Origin: Megachile rotundata
Lineage: Eukaryota > Arthropoda > Insecta > Hymenoptera > Megachilidae
Reading direction: 5' to 3'
NCBI RefSeq assembly: GCF_050947335.1
Contig: NW_027473506.1
Coordinates: 62,001-126,000, forward strand
DNA length: 64,000 nucleotides
Position numbers and translations under genes: made by a program. Below, one piece after another: positions 13,701 to 30,700 of the stretch. How positions within the stretch are numbered: position 1 is the first letter of the stretch; each line of letters begins with the position of its first letter. The notes below the pieces were generated by a model. It worked only from the letters and a program-made list of their open reading frames with translations. It was not told the DNA's origin and made no database searches.

Positions 13701-16700
13701 CCATATATGCGTATATGATCGGTAGAACGATAATTACTATACTTATTACTCTTAATATTATCAATCTAACACATATTAATAATCATATTATGCTTATATG
13801 AGCAATAGAACTACAATTACTATACTTATTACACTTACTATTATCAATCTAACTCATATTATTAGCCATATTATGCTTATATGATCGACAGAACGACAAT
13901 TACTATACTTATTACACTAACTATTATCAATCTAACTCATATTATTAGCCATATTATGCTTATATGATCGGTAGAACGATAATTACTATACTTATTTCTC
14001 TTATTATTATCAATCTAACTCATATTATTAGCCACATTATGCTTGTATGATCGGTGGAACGATAATTACTATACTTATTACTCTTATTATTATCAATCTA
14101 ACTCATATTATTAGCCATATTATGCTTATATGACCGATCGAACTACAATTACTATACATATTACTCTTATTATTATCAATCTAGCTCATATTATTAACCA
14201 TATTATGCAGATATGATCGAGAGAACTACAAGTACTATACTCATGACTCTTATTATTATCAATCTAACTAATATTATTAGCCATATTATGCTTGTATGAT
14301 CGGTAGAACGATAATTACTATACTTATTACTCTTATTATTATCAATCTAACTCATATTATTAGCCATATTATGCTGATATGATCGATAGAACGACAATTA
14401 CTATACTCATTACTCTTACTATTATCAATCTAACTCATATTATTAGCCATTTTATGCTTATATGATCGGGAGAACGACAATTACTATACTTATTACACTC
14501 ACTATTATCAATCTAACTCATATTATTAACCATATTATGCTTATATGATCGACAGAACGACAATTACTATACTTATTACACTAACTATTATCAATCTAAC
14601 TCATATTATTAGCCATATTATGCTTATATGATCGATAGAACGACAATTACTATACTCATTACTCATACTATTATCAATCTAACTCATATTATTAGCCATA
14701 TTATGCTTGTATGATCGGTGGAACGATAATTACTATACTTATTACTCTTATTATTATCAATCTAACTCATATTATTAGCCATATTATGCTTATATGACCG
14801 ATCGAACTACAATTACTATACATATTACTCTTATTATTATCAATCTAGCTCATATTATTAACCATATTATGCAGATATGATCGAGAGAACTACAAGTACT
14901 ATACTCATGACTCTTATTATTATCAATCTAACTAATATTATTAGCCATATTATGCTTGTATGATCGGTAGAACGATAATTACTATACTTATTACTCTTAT
15001 TATTATCAATCTAACTCATATTATTAGCCATATTATGCTGATATGATCGATAGAACGACAATTACTATACTCATTACTCTTACTATTATCAATCTAACTC
15101 ATATTATTAGCCATTTTATGCTTATATGATCGGGAGAACGACAATTACTATACTTATTACACTCACTATTATCAATCTAACTCATATTATTAACCATATT
15201 ATGCTTATATGATCGACAGAACGACAATTACTATACTTATTACACTAACTATTATCAATCTAACTCATATTATTAGCCATATTATGCTTATATGATCGAT
15301 AGAACGACAATTACTATACTCATTACTCATACTATTATCAATCTAACTCATATTATTAGCCATATTATGCTTATATGATCGATAGAACGACAATTACTAT
15401 ACTCATTACTCTTACTATTATCAATCTAACTCATATTATTAGCCATTTTATGCTTATACGATCGGGAGAACGACAATTACTATACTTATTACACTCACTA
15501 TTATCAATCTAACTCATATTATTAACCATATTATGCTTATATGATCGACAGAACGACAATTACTATACTTATTACACTAACTATTATCAATCTAACTCAT
15601 ATTATTAGCCATATTATGCTTATATGATCGATAGAACGACAATTACTATACTTATTGCTCTTATTATTATCAATCTAACTCATATTATTAGCCATATTGT
15701 GCTTATATGATCGACAGAACGCCAATTACTATACTCATTACTCTTATTATTATCAATCTAACTCATATTATTAGCCATATTATGCTTATATGATCGATAG
15801 AACGACAATTACTATACTCACTACTCTTATTATTATCAATCTAACTATTATTATTAGACATATTATGCTTATGTGATCGATAGAACGACAATTACTATAC
15901 TTATTACTCTTATTATTATCAATCTAACTCATATTATTAGCCATACTATGCTTATATGATCGATAGAACGACAATTACTATACTTATTACTCTTATTATT
16001 ATCAACCTAACTCATATTATTAGCCATATTATGCTTATATGATCGATAGAACGACAATTACTATACTCATTACTCTTACTATTATCAATCTAACTCATAT
16101 TATTAGCCATTTTATGCTTATATGATCGGGAGAACGACAATTACTATACTTATTACACTCACTATTATCAATCTAACTCATATTATTAACCATATTATGC
16201 TTATATGATCGACAGAACGACAATGACTATACTTATTACACTAACTATTATCAATCTAACTCATATTATTAGCCATATTATGCTTATATGATCGATAGAA
16301 CGACAATTACTATACTCATTACTCATACTATTATCAATCTAACTCATATTATGAGCCATTTTATGCTTATATGATCGAGAGAACGACAATTACTATGCTC
16401 ACTACTCTTATTATTATCAATCTAACTCATATTATTAGCCATATTATGCTTATATGATCGATAGAACGACAATTACTATAGTTTTTACTCTTATTATTAT
16501 CAATCTAACTCATATTATTAGCCATATATGCGTATATGATCGGTAGAACGATAATTACTATACTTATTACTCTTAATATTATCAATCTAACACATATTAA
16601 TAATCATATTATGCTTATATGAGCAATAGAACTACAATTACTATACTTATTACACTCACTATTATCAATCTAACTCATATTATTAGCCATATTATGCTTA

Positions 16701-18714
16701 TATGATCGACAGAACGACAATTACTATACTTATTACACTAACTATTATCAATCTAACTCATATTATTAGCCATATTATGCTTATATGATCGGTAGAACGA
16801 TAATTACTATACTTATTTCTCTTATTATTATCAATCTAACTCATATTATTAGCCACATTATGCTTGTATGATCGGTGGAACGATAATTACAATACTTATT
16901 ACTCTTATTATTATCAATCTAACTCATATTATTAGCCATATTATGCTTATATGACCGATCGAACTACAATTACTATACATATTACTCTTATTATTATCAA
17001 TCTAGCTCATATTATTAACCATATTATGCAGATATGATCGAGAGAACTACAAGTACTATACTCATGACTCTTATTATTATCAATCTAACTAATATTATTA
17101 GCCATATTATGCTTGTATGATCGGTAGAACGATAATTACTATACTTATTACTCTTATTATTATCAATCTAACTCATATTATTAGCCATATTATGCTTATA
17201 TGATCGATAGAACGACAATTACTATACTCATTACTCTTATTATTATCAATCTAACTCATATTATTAGCCATATTATGCTTATATGATCGATAGAACGACA
17301 ATTACTATACTCACAACTCTTATTATTATCAATCTAACTAATATTATTAGCCACATTATGCTTATATGATCGATAGAACTACAATTACTATACTTATTAC
17401 TCTTGTTATTATCAATCTAGCTCATATTATTAACCATATTATGCAGACATGATCGATAGAACTACAACTACTATACTCATTACTCTTATTATTATCAATT
17501 TAACTCATATTATTAGCCATATTATGCTTATGTGATCGATAGAACGACAATTACTATACTTATTACTCCTATTATTATCAATCAAACTCATATTATTAGC
17601 CATACTATGCTTATATGATCGATGGAACGACAATTACTATGCTCACCACTTTTATTATTATCAATCTAACTCATATTATTAGCCATATTATGCTTATGTG
17701 ATCGATAGAACGACAATTACTATACTTATTGCTCATATTATTATCAATCTAACTCATATTATTAGCCATATTCTGCTTATATGATCGATAGGACGACAAT
17801 TACTATACTCATTACTCTTATTGTTATCAATCTAACTCATATTATTAGCCATATTATGCTTATATGATCGACAGAACGACAATTACTATACTTAATACAC
17901 TAACTATTATCAATCTAACTCATATTATTAGCCATATTATGCTTATATGATCGATAGAACGACAATTACTATAGTCTTTACTCTTATTATTATCAATCTA
18001 ACTCATATTATTAGCCATATATGCGTATATGATCGGTAGAACGATAATTACTATACTTATTACTCTTAATATTATCAATCTAACACATATTAATAATCAT
18101 ATTATGCTTATATGAGCAATAGAACTACAATTACTATACTTATTACACTTACTATTATCAATCTAACTCATATTATTAGCCATATTATGCTTATATGATC
18201 GACAGAACGACAATTACTATACTTATTACACTAACTATTATCAATCTAACTCATATTATTAGCCATATTATGCTTATATGATCGGTAGAACGATAATTAC
18301 TATACTTATTTCTCTTATTATTATCAATCTAACTCATATTATTAGCCACATTATGCTTGTATGATCGGTGGAACGATAATTACTATACTTATTACTCTTA
18401 TTATTATCAATCTAACTCATATTATTAGCCATATTATGCTTATATGACCGATCGAACTACAATTACTATACATATTACTCTTATTATTATCAATCTAGCT
18501 CATATTATTAACCATATTATGCAGATATGATCGAGAGAACTACAAGTACTATACTCATGACTCTTATTATTATCAATCTAACTAATATTATTAGCCATAT
18601 TATGCTTGTATGATCGGTAGAACGATAATTACTATACTTATTACTCTTATTATTATCAATCTAACTCATATTATTAGCCATATTATGCTGATATGATCGA
18701 TAGAACGACAATTA
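10740..18714 (+). repeat. 52-monomer (4314-bp) duplication: 10740–14400 and 15054–18714
   Basis: About 3.66 kb is present twice at a constant offset of 4314 bp (52 x 83 less two, for the two 82-bp units inside). Matching diagnostics are TAGACATA at 11541/15855, TATATGCG at 12211/16525 and 13704/18018, CTTGTATGATCGGTGG at 12547/16861 (tgctt start), and GCTGATATG at 14373/18687. Few differences are visible; examples are GAGAAGGAC near 11152, TTATGAATC near 13263 and CTTATACGATC near 15456. The copies diverge right after the GCTGATATG unit. The right part (16.3–18.7 kb) is reused at 24.5–26.9 kb (offset 8212) and 30.9–33.3 kb. Confidence 0.85.
14037..15364 (+). repeat. 8-monomer (664-bp) exact-register tandem duplication
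   Basis: The block 14037–14700 is directly repeated at 14701–15364 (offset 664 = 8 x 83). Shared markers are GATCGGTGGAACG (GTGG at 14054 and 14718), GACCGATCGAAC, GCAGATATGATCGAGAG, and GCTGATATG at 14373 and 15037, followed by e-b-c-d units. It forms the junction between the two 4314-bp-offset copies and helps to explain their spacing. Confidence 0.85.
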
Positions 18715-21700
18715 CTATACTCATTACTCTTATTATTATCAATCTAACTCATATTATTAGCCATATTCTGCTTATATGATCGATAGGACGACAATTACTA
18801 TACTCATTACTCTTATTGTTATCAATCTAACTCATATTATTAGCCATATTATGCTTATATGATCGACAGAACGACAATTACTATACTTAATACACTAACT
18901 ATTATCAATCTAACTCATATTATTAGCCATATTATGCTTATATGATCGATAGAACGACAATTACTATTCCCATTACTCTTACTATTATCAATCTAACTCA
19001 TATTATGAGCCATTTTATGCTTATATGATCGAGAGATCGACAATTTCTATGCTCACTACTCTTATTATTATCAATCTAACTCATATTATTAGCCATATTA
19101 TGCTTATATGATCGATAGAACGACAATTACTATAGTTTTTACTCTTATTATTATCAATCTAACTCTTATTATTAGCCATACTATGCTTATATGATCGATA
19201 GAACGACAATTACTATGCTCACTACTCTTATTATTATCAATCTATCTCATATTATTAGCCATATATGCTTATATGATCGGTAGAACGATAATTACTATAC
19301 TTATTACTCTTAATATTATCAATCTAACTCATATTATTAGCCATATTATGCTTATATGATCGATAGAACGACAATTACTATACTCATTACTCTTACTATT
19401 ATCAATCTAACTCATATTATTAGCCATTTTATGCTTATATGATCGGGAGAACGACAATTACTATACTTATTACACTCACTATTATCAATCTAACTCATAT
19501 TATTAACCATATTATGCTTATATGATCGACAGAACGACAATTACTATACTTATTACACTAACTATTATCAATCTAACTCATATTATTAGCCATATTATGC
19601 TTATATGATCGATAGAACGACTATTACTATACTCATTACTCATACTATTATCAATCTAACTCATATTATTAGCCATATTATGCTTATATGATCGATAGAA
19701 CGACAATTACTATACTTATTGCTCTTATTATTATCAATCTAACTCATATTATTAGCCATATTGTGCTTATATGATCGACAGAACGCCAATTACTATACTC
19801 ATTACTCTTATTATTATCAATCTAACTCATATTATTAGCCATATTATGCTTATATGATCGATAGAACGACAATTACTATACTCACTACTCTTATTATTAT
19901 CAATCTAACTATTATTATTAGACATATTATGCTTATGTGATCGATAGAACGACAATTACTATACTTATTACTCTTATTATTATCAATCTAACTCATATTA
20001 TTAGCCATACTATGCTTATATGATCGATAGAACGACAATTACTATACTTATTACTCTTATTATTATCAACCTAACTCATATTATTAGCCATATTATGCTT
20101 ATATGATCGATAGAACGACAATTACTATACTCATTACTCTTACTATTATCAATCTAACTCATATTATTAGCCATTTTATGCTTATAAGATCGGGAGAACG
20201 ACAATTACTATACTTATTACACTCACTATTATCAATCTAACTCATATTATTAACCATATTATGCTTATATGATCGACAGAACGACAATGACTATACTTAT
20301 TACACTAACTATTATCAATCTAACTCATATTATTAGCCATATTATGCTTATATGATCGATAGAACGACAATTACTATACTCATTACTCGTACTATTATCA
20401 ATCTAACTCATATTATGAGCCATTTTATGCTTATATGATCGAGAGAACGACAATTACTATGCTCACTACTCTTATTATTATCAATCTAACTCATATTATT
20501 AGCCATATTATGCTTATATGATCGATAGAACGACAATTACTATAGTTTTTACTCTTATTATTATCAATCTAACTCATATTATTAGCCATATATGCGTATA
20601 TGATCGGTAGAACGATAATTACTATACTTATTACTCTTAATATTATCAATCTAACACATATTAATAATCATATTATGCTTATATGAGCAATAGAACTACA
20701 ATTACTATACTTATTACACTAACTATTATCAATCTAACTCATATTATTAGCCATATTATGCTTATATGATCGACAGAACGACAATTACTATACTTATTAC
20801 ACTAACTATTATCAATCTAACTAATATTATTAGCCATATTATGCTTATATGATCGGTAGAACGATAATTACTATACTTATTACTCTTATTATTATCAATC
20901 TAACTCATATTATTAGCCATATTATGCTTATATGATCGATAGAACGACAATTACTATACTCATTACTCTTATTATTATCAATCTAACTCATATTATTAGC
21001 CATATTATGCTTATATGATCGATAGAACGACAATTACTATACTCACAACTCTTATTATTATCAATCTAACTAATATTATTAGCCACATTATGCTTATATG
21101 ATCGATAGAACTACAATTACTATACTTATTACTCTTGTTATTATCAATCTAGCTCATATTATTAACCATATTATGCAGACATGATCGATAGAACTACAAC
21201 TACTATACTCATTACTCTTATTATTATCAATTTAACTCATATTATTAGCCATATTATGCTTATGTGATCGATAGAACGACAATTACTATACTTATTACTC
21301 CTATTATTATCAATCAAACTCATATTATTAGCCATACTATGCTGATATGATCGATGGAACGACAATTACTATGCTCACCACTTTTATTATTATCAATCTA
21401 ACTCATATTATTAGCCATATTATGCTTATGTGATCGATAGAACGACAATTACTATACTTATTGCTCATATTATTATCAATCTAACTCATATTATTAGCCA
21501 TATTCTGCTTATATGATCGATAGGACGACAATTACTATACTCATTACTCTTATTGTTATCAATCTAACTCATATTATTAGCCATATTATGCTTATATGAT
21601 CGACAGAACGACAATTACTATACTTAATACACTAACTATTATCGATCTAACTCATATTATTAGCCATATTATGCTTATATGATCGATAGAACGACAATTA

Positions 21701-24700
21701 CTATTCCCATTACTCTTACTATTATCAATCTAACTCATATTATGAGCCATTTTATGCTTATATGATCGAGAGATCGACAATTTCTATGCTCACTACTCTT
21801 ATTATTATCAATCTAACTCATATTATTAGCCATATTATGCTTATATGATCGATAGAACGACAATTACTATAGTCTTTACTCTTATTATTATCAATCTAAC
21901 TCTTATTATTAGCCATACTATGCTTATATGATCGATAGAACGACAATTACTATGCTCACTACTCTTATTATTATCAATCTATCTCATATTATTAGCCATA
22001 TATGCTTATATGATCGGTAGAACGATAATTACTATACTTATTTCTCTTAATATTATCAATCTAACTCATACTATTAATCATATTATGCTTATATGAGCAA
22101 TAGAACTACAATTACTATACTTATTACGCTCACTATTATCAATCTAACTCATATTATTAGCCATATTATGCTTATATGATCGACAGAACGACAATTACTA
22201 TACTTATTACACTAACTATTACCAATCTAACTCATATTATTAGCCATATTATGCTTATATGATCGGTAGAACGATAATTACTATACTTATTTCTCTTATT
22301 ATTATCAATCTAACTCATATTATTAGCCACATTATGCTTGTATGATCGATGGAACGATAATTACTATACTTATTACTCTTATTATTATCAATCTAACTCA
22401 TATTATTAGCCATATTATGCTTATATGACCGATCGAATTACAATTACTATACATATTACTCTTATTATTATCAATCTAGCTCATATTATTAACCATATTA
22501 TGCAGATATGATCGAGAGAACTACAAGTACTATACTCATGACTCTTATTATTATCAATCTAACTAATATTATTAGCCATATTATGCTTGTATGATCGGCA
22601 GAACGATAATTACTATACTTATTACTCTTATTGTTATCAATCTAACTCATATTATTAGCCATATTATGCTTATATGATCGATAGAACGACAATTACTATA
22701 CTCATTACTCTTACTATTATCAATCTAACTCATATTATTAGCCATTTTATGCTTATATGATCGGGAGAACGACAATTACTATACTTATTACACTCACTAT
22801 TATCAATCTAACTCATATTATTAACCATATTATGCTTATATGATCGACAGAACGACAATTACTATACTTATTACACTAACTATTATCAATCTAACTCATA
22901 TTATTAGCCATATTATGCTTATATGATCGATAGAACGACAATTACTATACTTATTGCTCTTATTATTATCAATCTAACTAATATTATTAGCCATATTATG
23001 CTTATGTGATCGATAGAACGACAATTACTATACTTATTACTCTTATTATTATCAATCTAACTCATATTATTAGCCATACTATGCTTATATGATCGATAGA
23101 ACGACAATTACTATACTTATTACTCTTATTATTATCAACCTAACTCATATTATTAGCCATATTATGCTTATATGATCGATAGAACGACAATTACTATACT
23201 CATTACTCTTACTATTATCAATCTAACTCATATTATTAGCCATTTTATGCTTATATGATCGGGAGAACGACAATTACTATACTTATTACACTCACTATTA
23301 TCAATCTAACTCATATTATTAACCATATTATGCTTATATGATCGACAGAACGACAATTACTATACATATTACACTAACTATTATCAATCTAACTCATATT
23401 ATTAGCCATATTATGCTTATATGATCGATAGAACGACAATTACTATACTCATTACTCATACTATTATCAATCTAACTCATATTATTAGCCATATTATGCT
23501 TATATGATCGATAGAATGACAATTACTATACTCATTACTCTTACTATTATCAATCTAAATCATATTATTAGCCATTTTATGCTTATATGATCGGGAGAAC
23601 GACAATTACTATACTTATTACACTCACTATTATCAATCTAACTCATATTATTAACCATATTATGCTTATATGATCGACAGAACGACAATTACTATACTTA
23701 TTACACTAACTATTATCAATCTAACTCATATTATTAGCCATATTATGCTTATATGATCGATAGAACGACAATTACTATACTTATTGCTCTTATTATTATC
23801 AATCTAACTAATATTATTAGCCATATTATGCTTATGTGATCGATAGAACGACAATTACTATACTTATTACTCTTATTATTATCAATCTAACTCATATTAT
23901 TAGCCATACTATGCTTATATGATCGATAGAACGACAATTACTATACTTATTACTCTTATTATTATCAACCTAACTCATATTATTAGCCATATTATGCTTA
24001 TATGATCGATAGAACGACAATTACTATACTCATTACTCTTACTATTATCAATCTAACTCATATTATTAGCCATTTTATGCTTATATGATCGGGAGAACGA
24101 CAATTACTATACTTATTACACTCACTATTATCAATCTAACTCATATTATTAACCATATTATGCTTATATGATCGACAGAACGACAATTACTATACTTATT
24201 ACACTAACTATTATCAATCTAACTCATATTATTAGCCATATTATGCTTATATGATCGATAGAACGACAATTACTATACTCATTACTCATACTATTATCAA
24301 TCTAACTCATATTATTAGCCATATTATGCTTATATGATCGATAGAACGACAATTACTATACTCATTACTCTTACTATTATCAATCTAACTCATATTATTA
24401 GCCATTTTATGCTTATATGATCGGGAGAACGACAATTACTATACTTATTACACTCACTATTATCAATCTAACTCATATTATTAGCCATATTATGCTTATA
24501 TGATCGATAGAACGACAATTACTATACTCATTACTCATACTATTATCAATCTAACTCATATTATGAGCCATTTTATGCTTATATGATCGAGAGAACGACA
24601 ATTACTATGCTCACTACTCTTATTATTATCAATCTAACTCATATTATTAGCCATATTATGCTTATATGATCGATAGAACGACAATTACTATAGTTTTTAC

Positions 24701-27700
24701 TCTTATTATTATCAATCTAACTCATATTATTAGCCATATATGCGTATATGATCGGTAGAACGATAATTACTATACTTATTACTCTTAATATTATCAATCT
24801 AACACATATTAATAATCATATTATGCTTATATGAGCAATAGAACTACAATTACTATACTTATTACACTCACTATTATCAATCTAACTCATATTATTAGCC
24901 ATATTATGCTTATATGATCGACAGAACGACAATTACTATACTTATTACACTAACTATTATCAATCTAACTCATATTATTAGCCATATTATGCTTATATGA
25001 TCGGTAGAACGATAATTACTATACTTATTTCTCTTATTATTATCAATCTAACTCATATTATTAGCCACATTATGCTTGTATGATCGGTGGAACGATAATT
25101 ACAATACTTATTACTCTTATTATTATCAATCTAACTCATATTATTAGCCATATTATGCTTATATGACCGATCGAACTACAATTACTATACATATTACTCT
25201 TATTATTATCAATCTAGCTCATATTATTAACCATATTATGCAGATATGATCGAGAGAACTACAAGTACTATACTCATGACTCTTATTATTATCAATCTAA
25301 CTAATATTATTAGCCATATTATGCTTGTATGATCGGTAGAACGATAATTACTATACTTATTACTCTTATTATTATCAATCTAACTCATATTATTAGCCAT
25401 ATTATGCTTATATGATCGATAGAACGACAATTACTATACTCATTACTCTTATTATTATCAATCTAACTCATATTATTAGCCATATTATGCTTATATGATC
25501 GATAGAACGACAATTACTATACTCACAACTCTTATTATTATCAATCTAACTAATATTATTAGCCACATTATGCTTATATGATCGATAGAACTACAATTAC
25601 TATACTTATTACTCTTGTTATTATCAATCTAGCTCATATTATTAACCATATTATGCAGACATGATCGATAGAACTACAACTACTATACTCATTACTCTTA
25701 TTATTATCAATTTAACTCATATTATTAGCCATATTATGCTTATGTGATCGATAGAACGACAATTACTATACTTATTACTCCTATTATTATCAATCAAACT
25801 CATATTATTAGCCATACTATGCTTATATGATCGATGGAACGCCAATTACTATGCTCACCACTTTTATTATTATCAATCTAACTCATATTATTAGCCATAT
25901 TATGCTTATGTGATCGATAGAACGACAATTACTATACTTATTGCTCATATTATTATCAATCTAACTCATATTATTAGCCATATTCTGCTTATATGATCGA
26001 TAGGACGACAATTACTATACTCATTACTCTTATTGTTATCAATCTAACTCATATTATTAGCCATATTATGCTTATATGATCGACAGAACGACAATTACTA
26101 TACTTAATACACTAACTATTATCAATCTAACTCATATTATTAGCCATATTATGCTTATATGATCGATAGAACGACAATTACTATAGTCTTTACTCTTATT
26201 ATTATCAATCTAACTCATATTATTAGCCATATATGCGTATATGATCGGTAGAACGATAATTACTATACTTATTACTCTTAATATTATCAATCTAACACAT
26301 ATTAATAATCATATTATGCTTATATGAGCAATAGAACTACAATTACTATACTTATTACACTTACTATTATCAATCTAACTCATATTATTAGCCATATTAT
26401 GCTTATATGATCGACAGAACGACAATTACTATACTTATTACACTAACTATTATCAATCTAACTCATATTATTAGCCATATTATGCTTATATGATCGGTAG
26501 AACGATAATTACTATACTTATTTCTCTTATTATTATCAATCTAACTCATATTATTAGCCACATTATGCTTGTATGATCGGTGGAACGATAATTACTATAC
26601 TTATTACTCTTATTATTATCAATCTAACTCATATTATTAGCCATATTATGCTTATATGACCGATCGAACTACAATTACTATACATATTACTCTTATTATT
26701 ATCAATCTAGCTCATATTATTAACCATATTATGCAGATATGATCGAGAGAACTACAAGTACTATACTCATGACTCTTATTATTATCAATCTAACTAATAT
26801 TATTAGCCATATTATGCTTGTATGATCGGTAGAACGATAATTACTATACTTATTACTCTTATTATTATCAATCTAACTCATATTATTAGCCATATTATGC
26901 TGATATGATCGATAGAACGACAATTACTATACTCATTACTCTTATTATTATCAATCTAACTCATATTATTAGCCATATTATGCTTATATGATCGATAGAA
27001 CGACAATTACTATACTCACAACTCTTATTATTATCAATCTAACTAATATTATTAGCCACATTATACTTATATGATCGATAGAACTACAATTACTATACTT
27101 ATTACTCTTGTTATTATCAATCTAGCTCATATTATTAACCATATTATGCAGACATGATCGATAGAACTACAACTACTATACTCATTACTCTTATTATTAT
27201 CAATTTAACTCATATTATTAGCCATATTATGCTTATGTGATCGATAGAACGACAATTACTATACTTATTACTCCTATTATTATCAATCAAACTCATATTA
27301 TTAGCCATACTATGCTGATATGATCGATGGAACGACAATTACTATGCTCACCACTTTTATTATTATCAATCTAACTCATATTATTAGCCATATTGTGCTT
27401 ATGTGATCGATAGAACGACAATTACTATACTTATTGCTCATATTATTATCAATCTAACTCATATTATTAGCCATATTATGCTTATATGATCGGTAGAACG
27501 ATAATTACTATACTTATTTCTCTTATTATTATCAATCTAACTCATATTATTAGCCACATTATGCTTGTATGATCGATGGAACGATAATTACTATACTTAT
27601 TACTCTTATTATTATCAATCTAACTCATATTATTAGCCATATTATGCTTATATGACCGATCGAATTACAATTACTATACATATTACTCTTATTATTATCA

Positions 27701-30700
27701 ATCTAGCTCATATTATTAACCATATTATGCAGATATGATCGAGAGAACTACAAGTACTATACTCATGACTCTTATTATTATCAATCTAACTAATATTATT
27801 AGCCATATTATGCTTGTATGATCGGCAGAACGATAATTACTATACTTATTACTCTTATTGTTATCAATCTAACTCATATTATTAGCCATATTATGCTTAT
27901 ATGATCGATAGAACGACAATTACTATACTCAGTACTCTTATTATTATCAATCTAACTCATATTATTAGCCATATTATGCTTATATGATCGATAGAACGAC
28001 AATTACTATAGTTTTTACTCTTATTATTATCAATCTAACTCATATTATTAGCCATATATGCGTATATGATCGGTAGAACGATAATTACTATACTTATTAC
28101 TCTTAATATTATCAATCGAACACATATTAATAATCATATTATGCTTATATGAGCAATAGAACTACAATTACTATACTTATTACACTCACTATTATCAATC
28201 TAACTCATATTATGAGCCATTTTATGCTTATATGATCGAGAGAACGACAATTACTATGCTCACTACTCTTATTATTATCAATCTAACTCATATTATTAGC
28301 CATATTATGCTTATATGATCGATAGAACGACAATTACTATAGTTTTTACTCTTATTATTATCAATCTAACTCATATTATTAGCCATATTGTGCTTATATG
28401 ATCGACAGAACGCCAATTACTATACTCATTACTCTTATTATTATCAATCTAACTCATATTATTAGCCATATTATGCTTATATGATCGATAGAACGACAAT
28501 TACTATACTCACTACTCTTATTATTATCAATCTAACTATTATTATTAGACATATTATGCTTATGTGATCGATAGAACGACAATTACTATACTTATTACTC
28601 TTATGATTATCAATCTAACTCATATTATTAGCCATACTATGCTTATATGATCGATAGAACGACAATTACTATACTTATTACTCTTATTATTATCAACCTA
28701 ACTCATATTATTAGCCATATTATGCTTATATGATCGATAGAACGACAATTACTATACTCATTACTCTTACTATTATCAATCTAACTCATATTATTAGCCA
28801 TTTTATGCTTATATGATCGGGAGAACGACAATTACTATACTTATTACACTCACTATTATCAATCTAACTCATATTATTAACCATATTATGCTTATATGAT
28901 CGACAGAACGACAATTACTATACATATTACACTAACTATTATCAATCTAACTCATATTATTAGCCATATTATGCTTATATGATCGATAGAACGACAATTA
29001 CTATACTCATTACTCATACTATTATCAATCTAACTCATATTATTAGCCATATTATGCTTATATGATCGATAGAATGACAATTACTATACTCATTACTCTT
29101 ACTATTATCAATCTAACTCATATTATTAGCCATTTTATGCTTATATGATCGGGAGAACGACAATTACTATACTTATTACACTCACTATTATCAATCTAAC
29201 TCATATTATTAACCATATTATGCTTATATGATCGACAGAACGACAATTACTATACTTATTACACTAACTATTATCAATCTAACTCATATTATTAGCCATA
29301 TTATGCTTATATGATCGATAGAACGACAATTACTATACTTATTGCTCTTATTATTATCAATCTAACTAATATTATTAGCCATATTATGCTTATGTGATCG
29401 ATAGAACGACAATTACTATACTTATTACTCTTATTATTATCAATCTAACTCATATTATTAGCCATACTATGCTTATATGATCGATAGAACGACAATTACT
29501 ATACTTATTACTCTTATTATTATCAACCTAACTCATATTATTAGCCATATTATGCTTATATGATCGATAGAACGACAATTACTATACTCATTACTCTTAC
29601 TATTATCAATCTAACTCATATTATTAGCCATTTTATGCTTATATGATCGGGAGAACGACAATTACTATACTTATTACACTCACTATTATCAATCTAACTC
29701 ATATTATTAACCATATTATGCTTATATGATCGACAGAACGACAATTACTATACATATTACACTAACTATTATCAATCTAACTCATATTATTAGCCATATT
29801 ATGCTTATATGATCGATAGAACGACAATTACTATACTCATTACTCTTACTATTATCAATCTAACTCATATTATTAGCCATTTTATGCTTATATGATCGGG
29901 AGAACGACAATTACTATACTTATTACACTCACTATTATCAATCTAACTCATATTATTAACCATATTATGCTTATATGATCGACAGAACGACAATTACTAT
30001 ACATATTACACTAACTATTATCAATCTAACTCATATTATTAGCCATATTATGCTTATATGATCGATAGAACGACAATTACTATACTCATTACTCATACTA
30101 TTATCAATCTAACTCATATTATTAGCCATATTATGCTTATATGATCGATAGAATGACAATTACTATACTCATTACTCTTACTATTATCAATCTAACTCAT
30201 ATTATTAGCCATTTTATGCTTATATGATCGGGAGAACGACAATTACTATACTTATTACACTCACTATTATCAATCTAACTCATATTATTAACCATATTAT
30301 GCTTATATGATCGACAGAACGACAATTACTATACTTATTACTCTTATTATTATCAACCTAACTCATATTATTAGCCATATTATGCTTATATGATCGATAG
30401 AACGACAATTACTATACTCATTACTCTTACTATTATCAATCTAACTCATATTATTAGCCATTTTATGCTTATATGATCGGGAGAACGACAATTACTATAC
30501 TTATTACACTCACTATTATCAATCTAACTCATATTATTAACCATATTATGCTTATATGATCGACAGAACGACAATTACTATACTTATTACACTAACTATT
30601 ATCAATCTAACTCATATTATTAGCCATATTATGCTTATATGATCGATAGAACGACAATTACTATACTCATTACTCATACTATTATCAATCTAACTCATAT

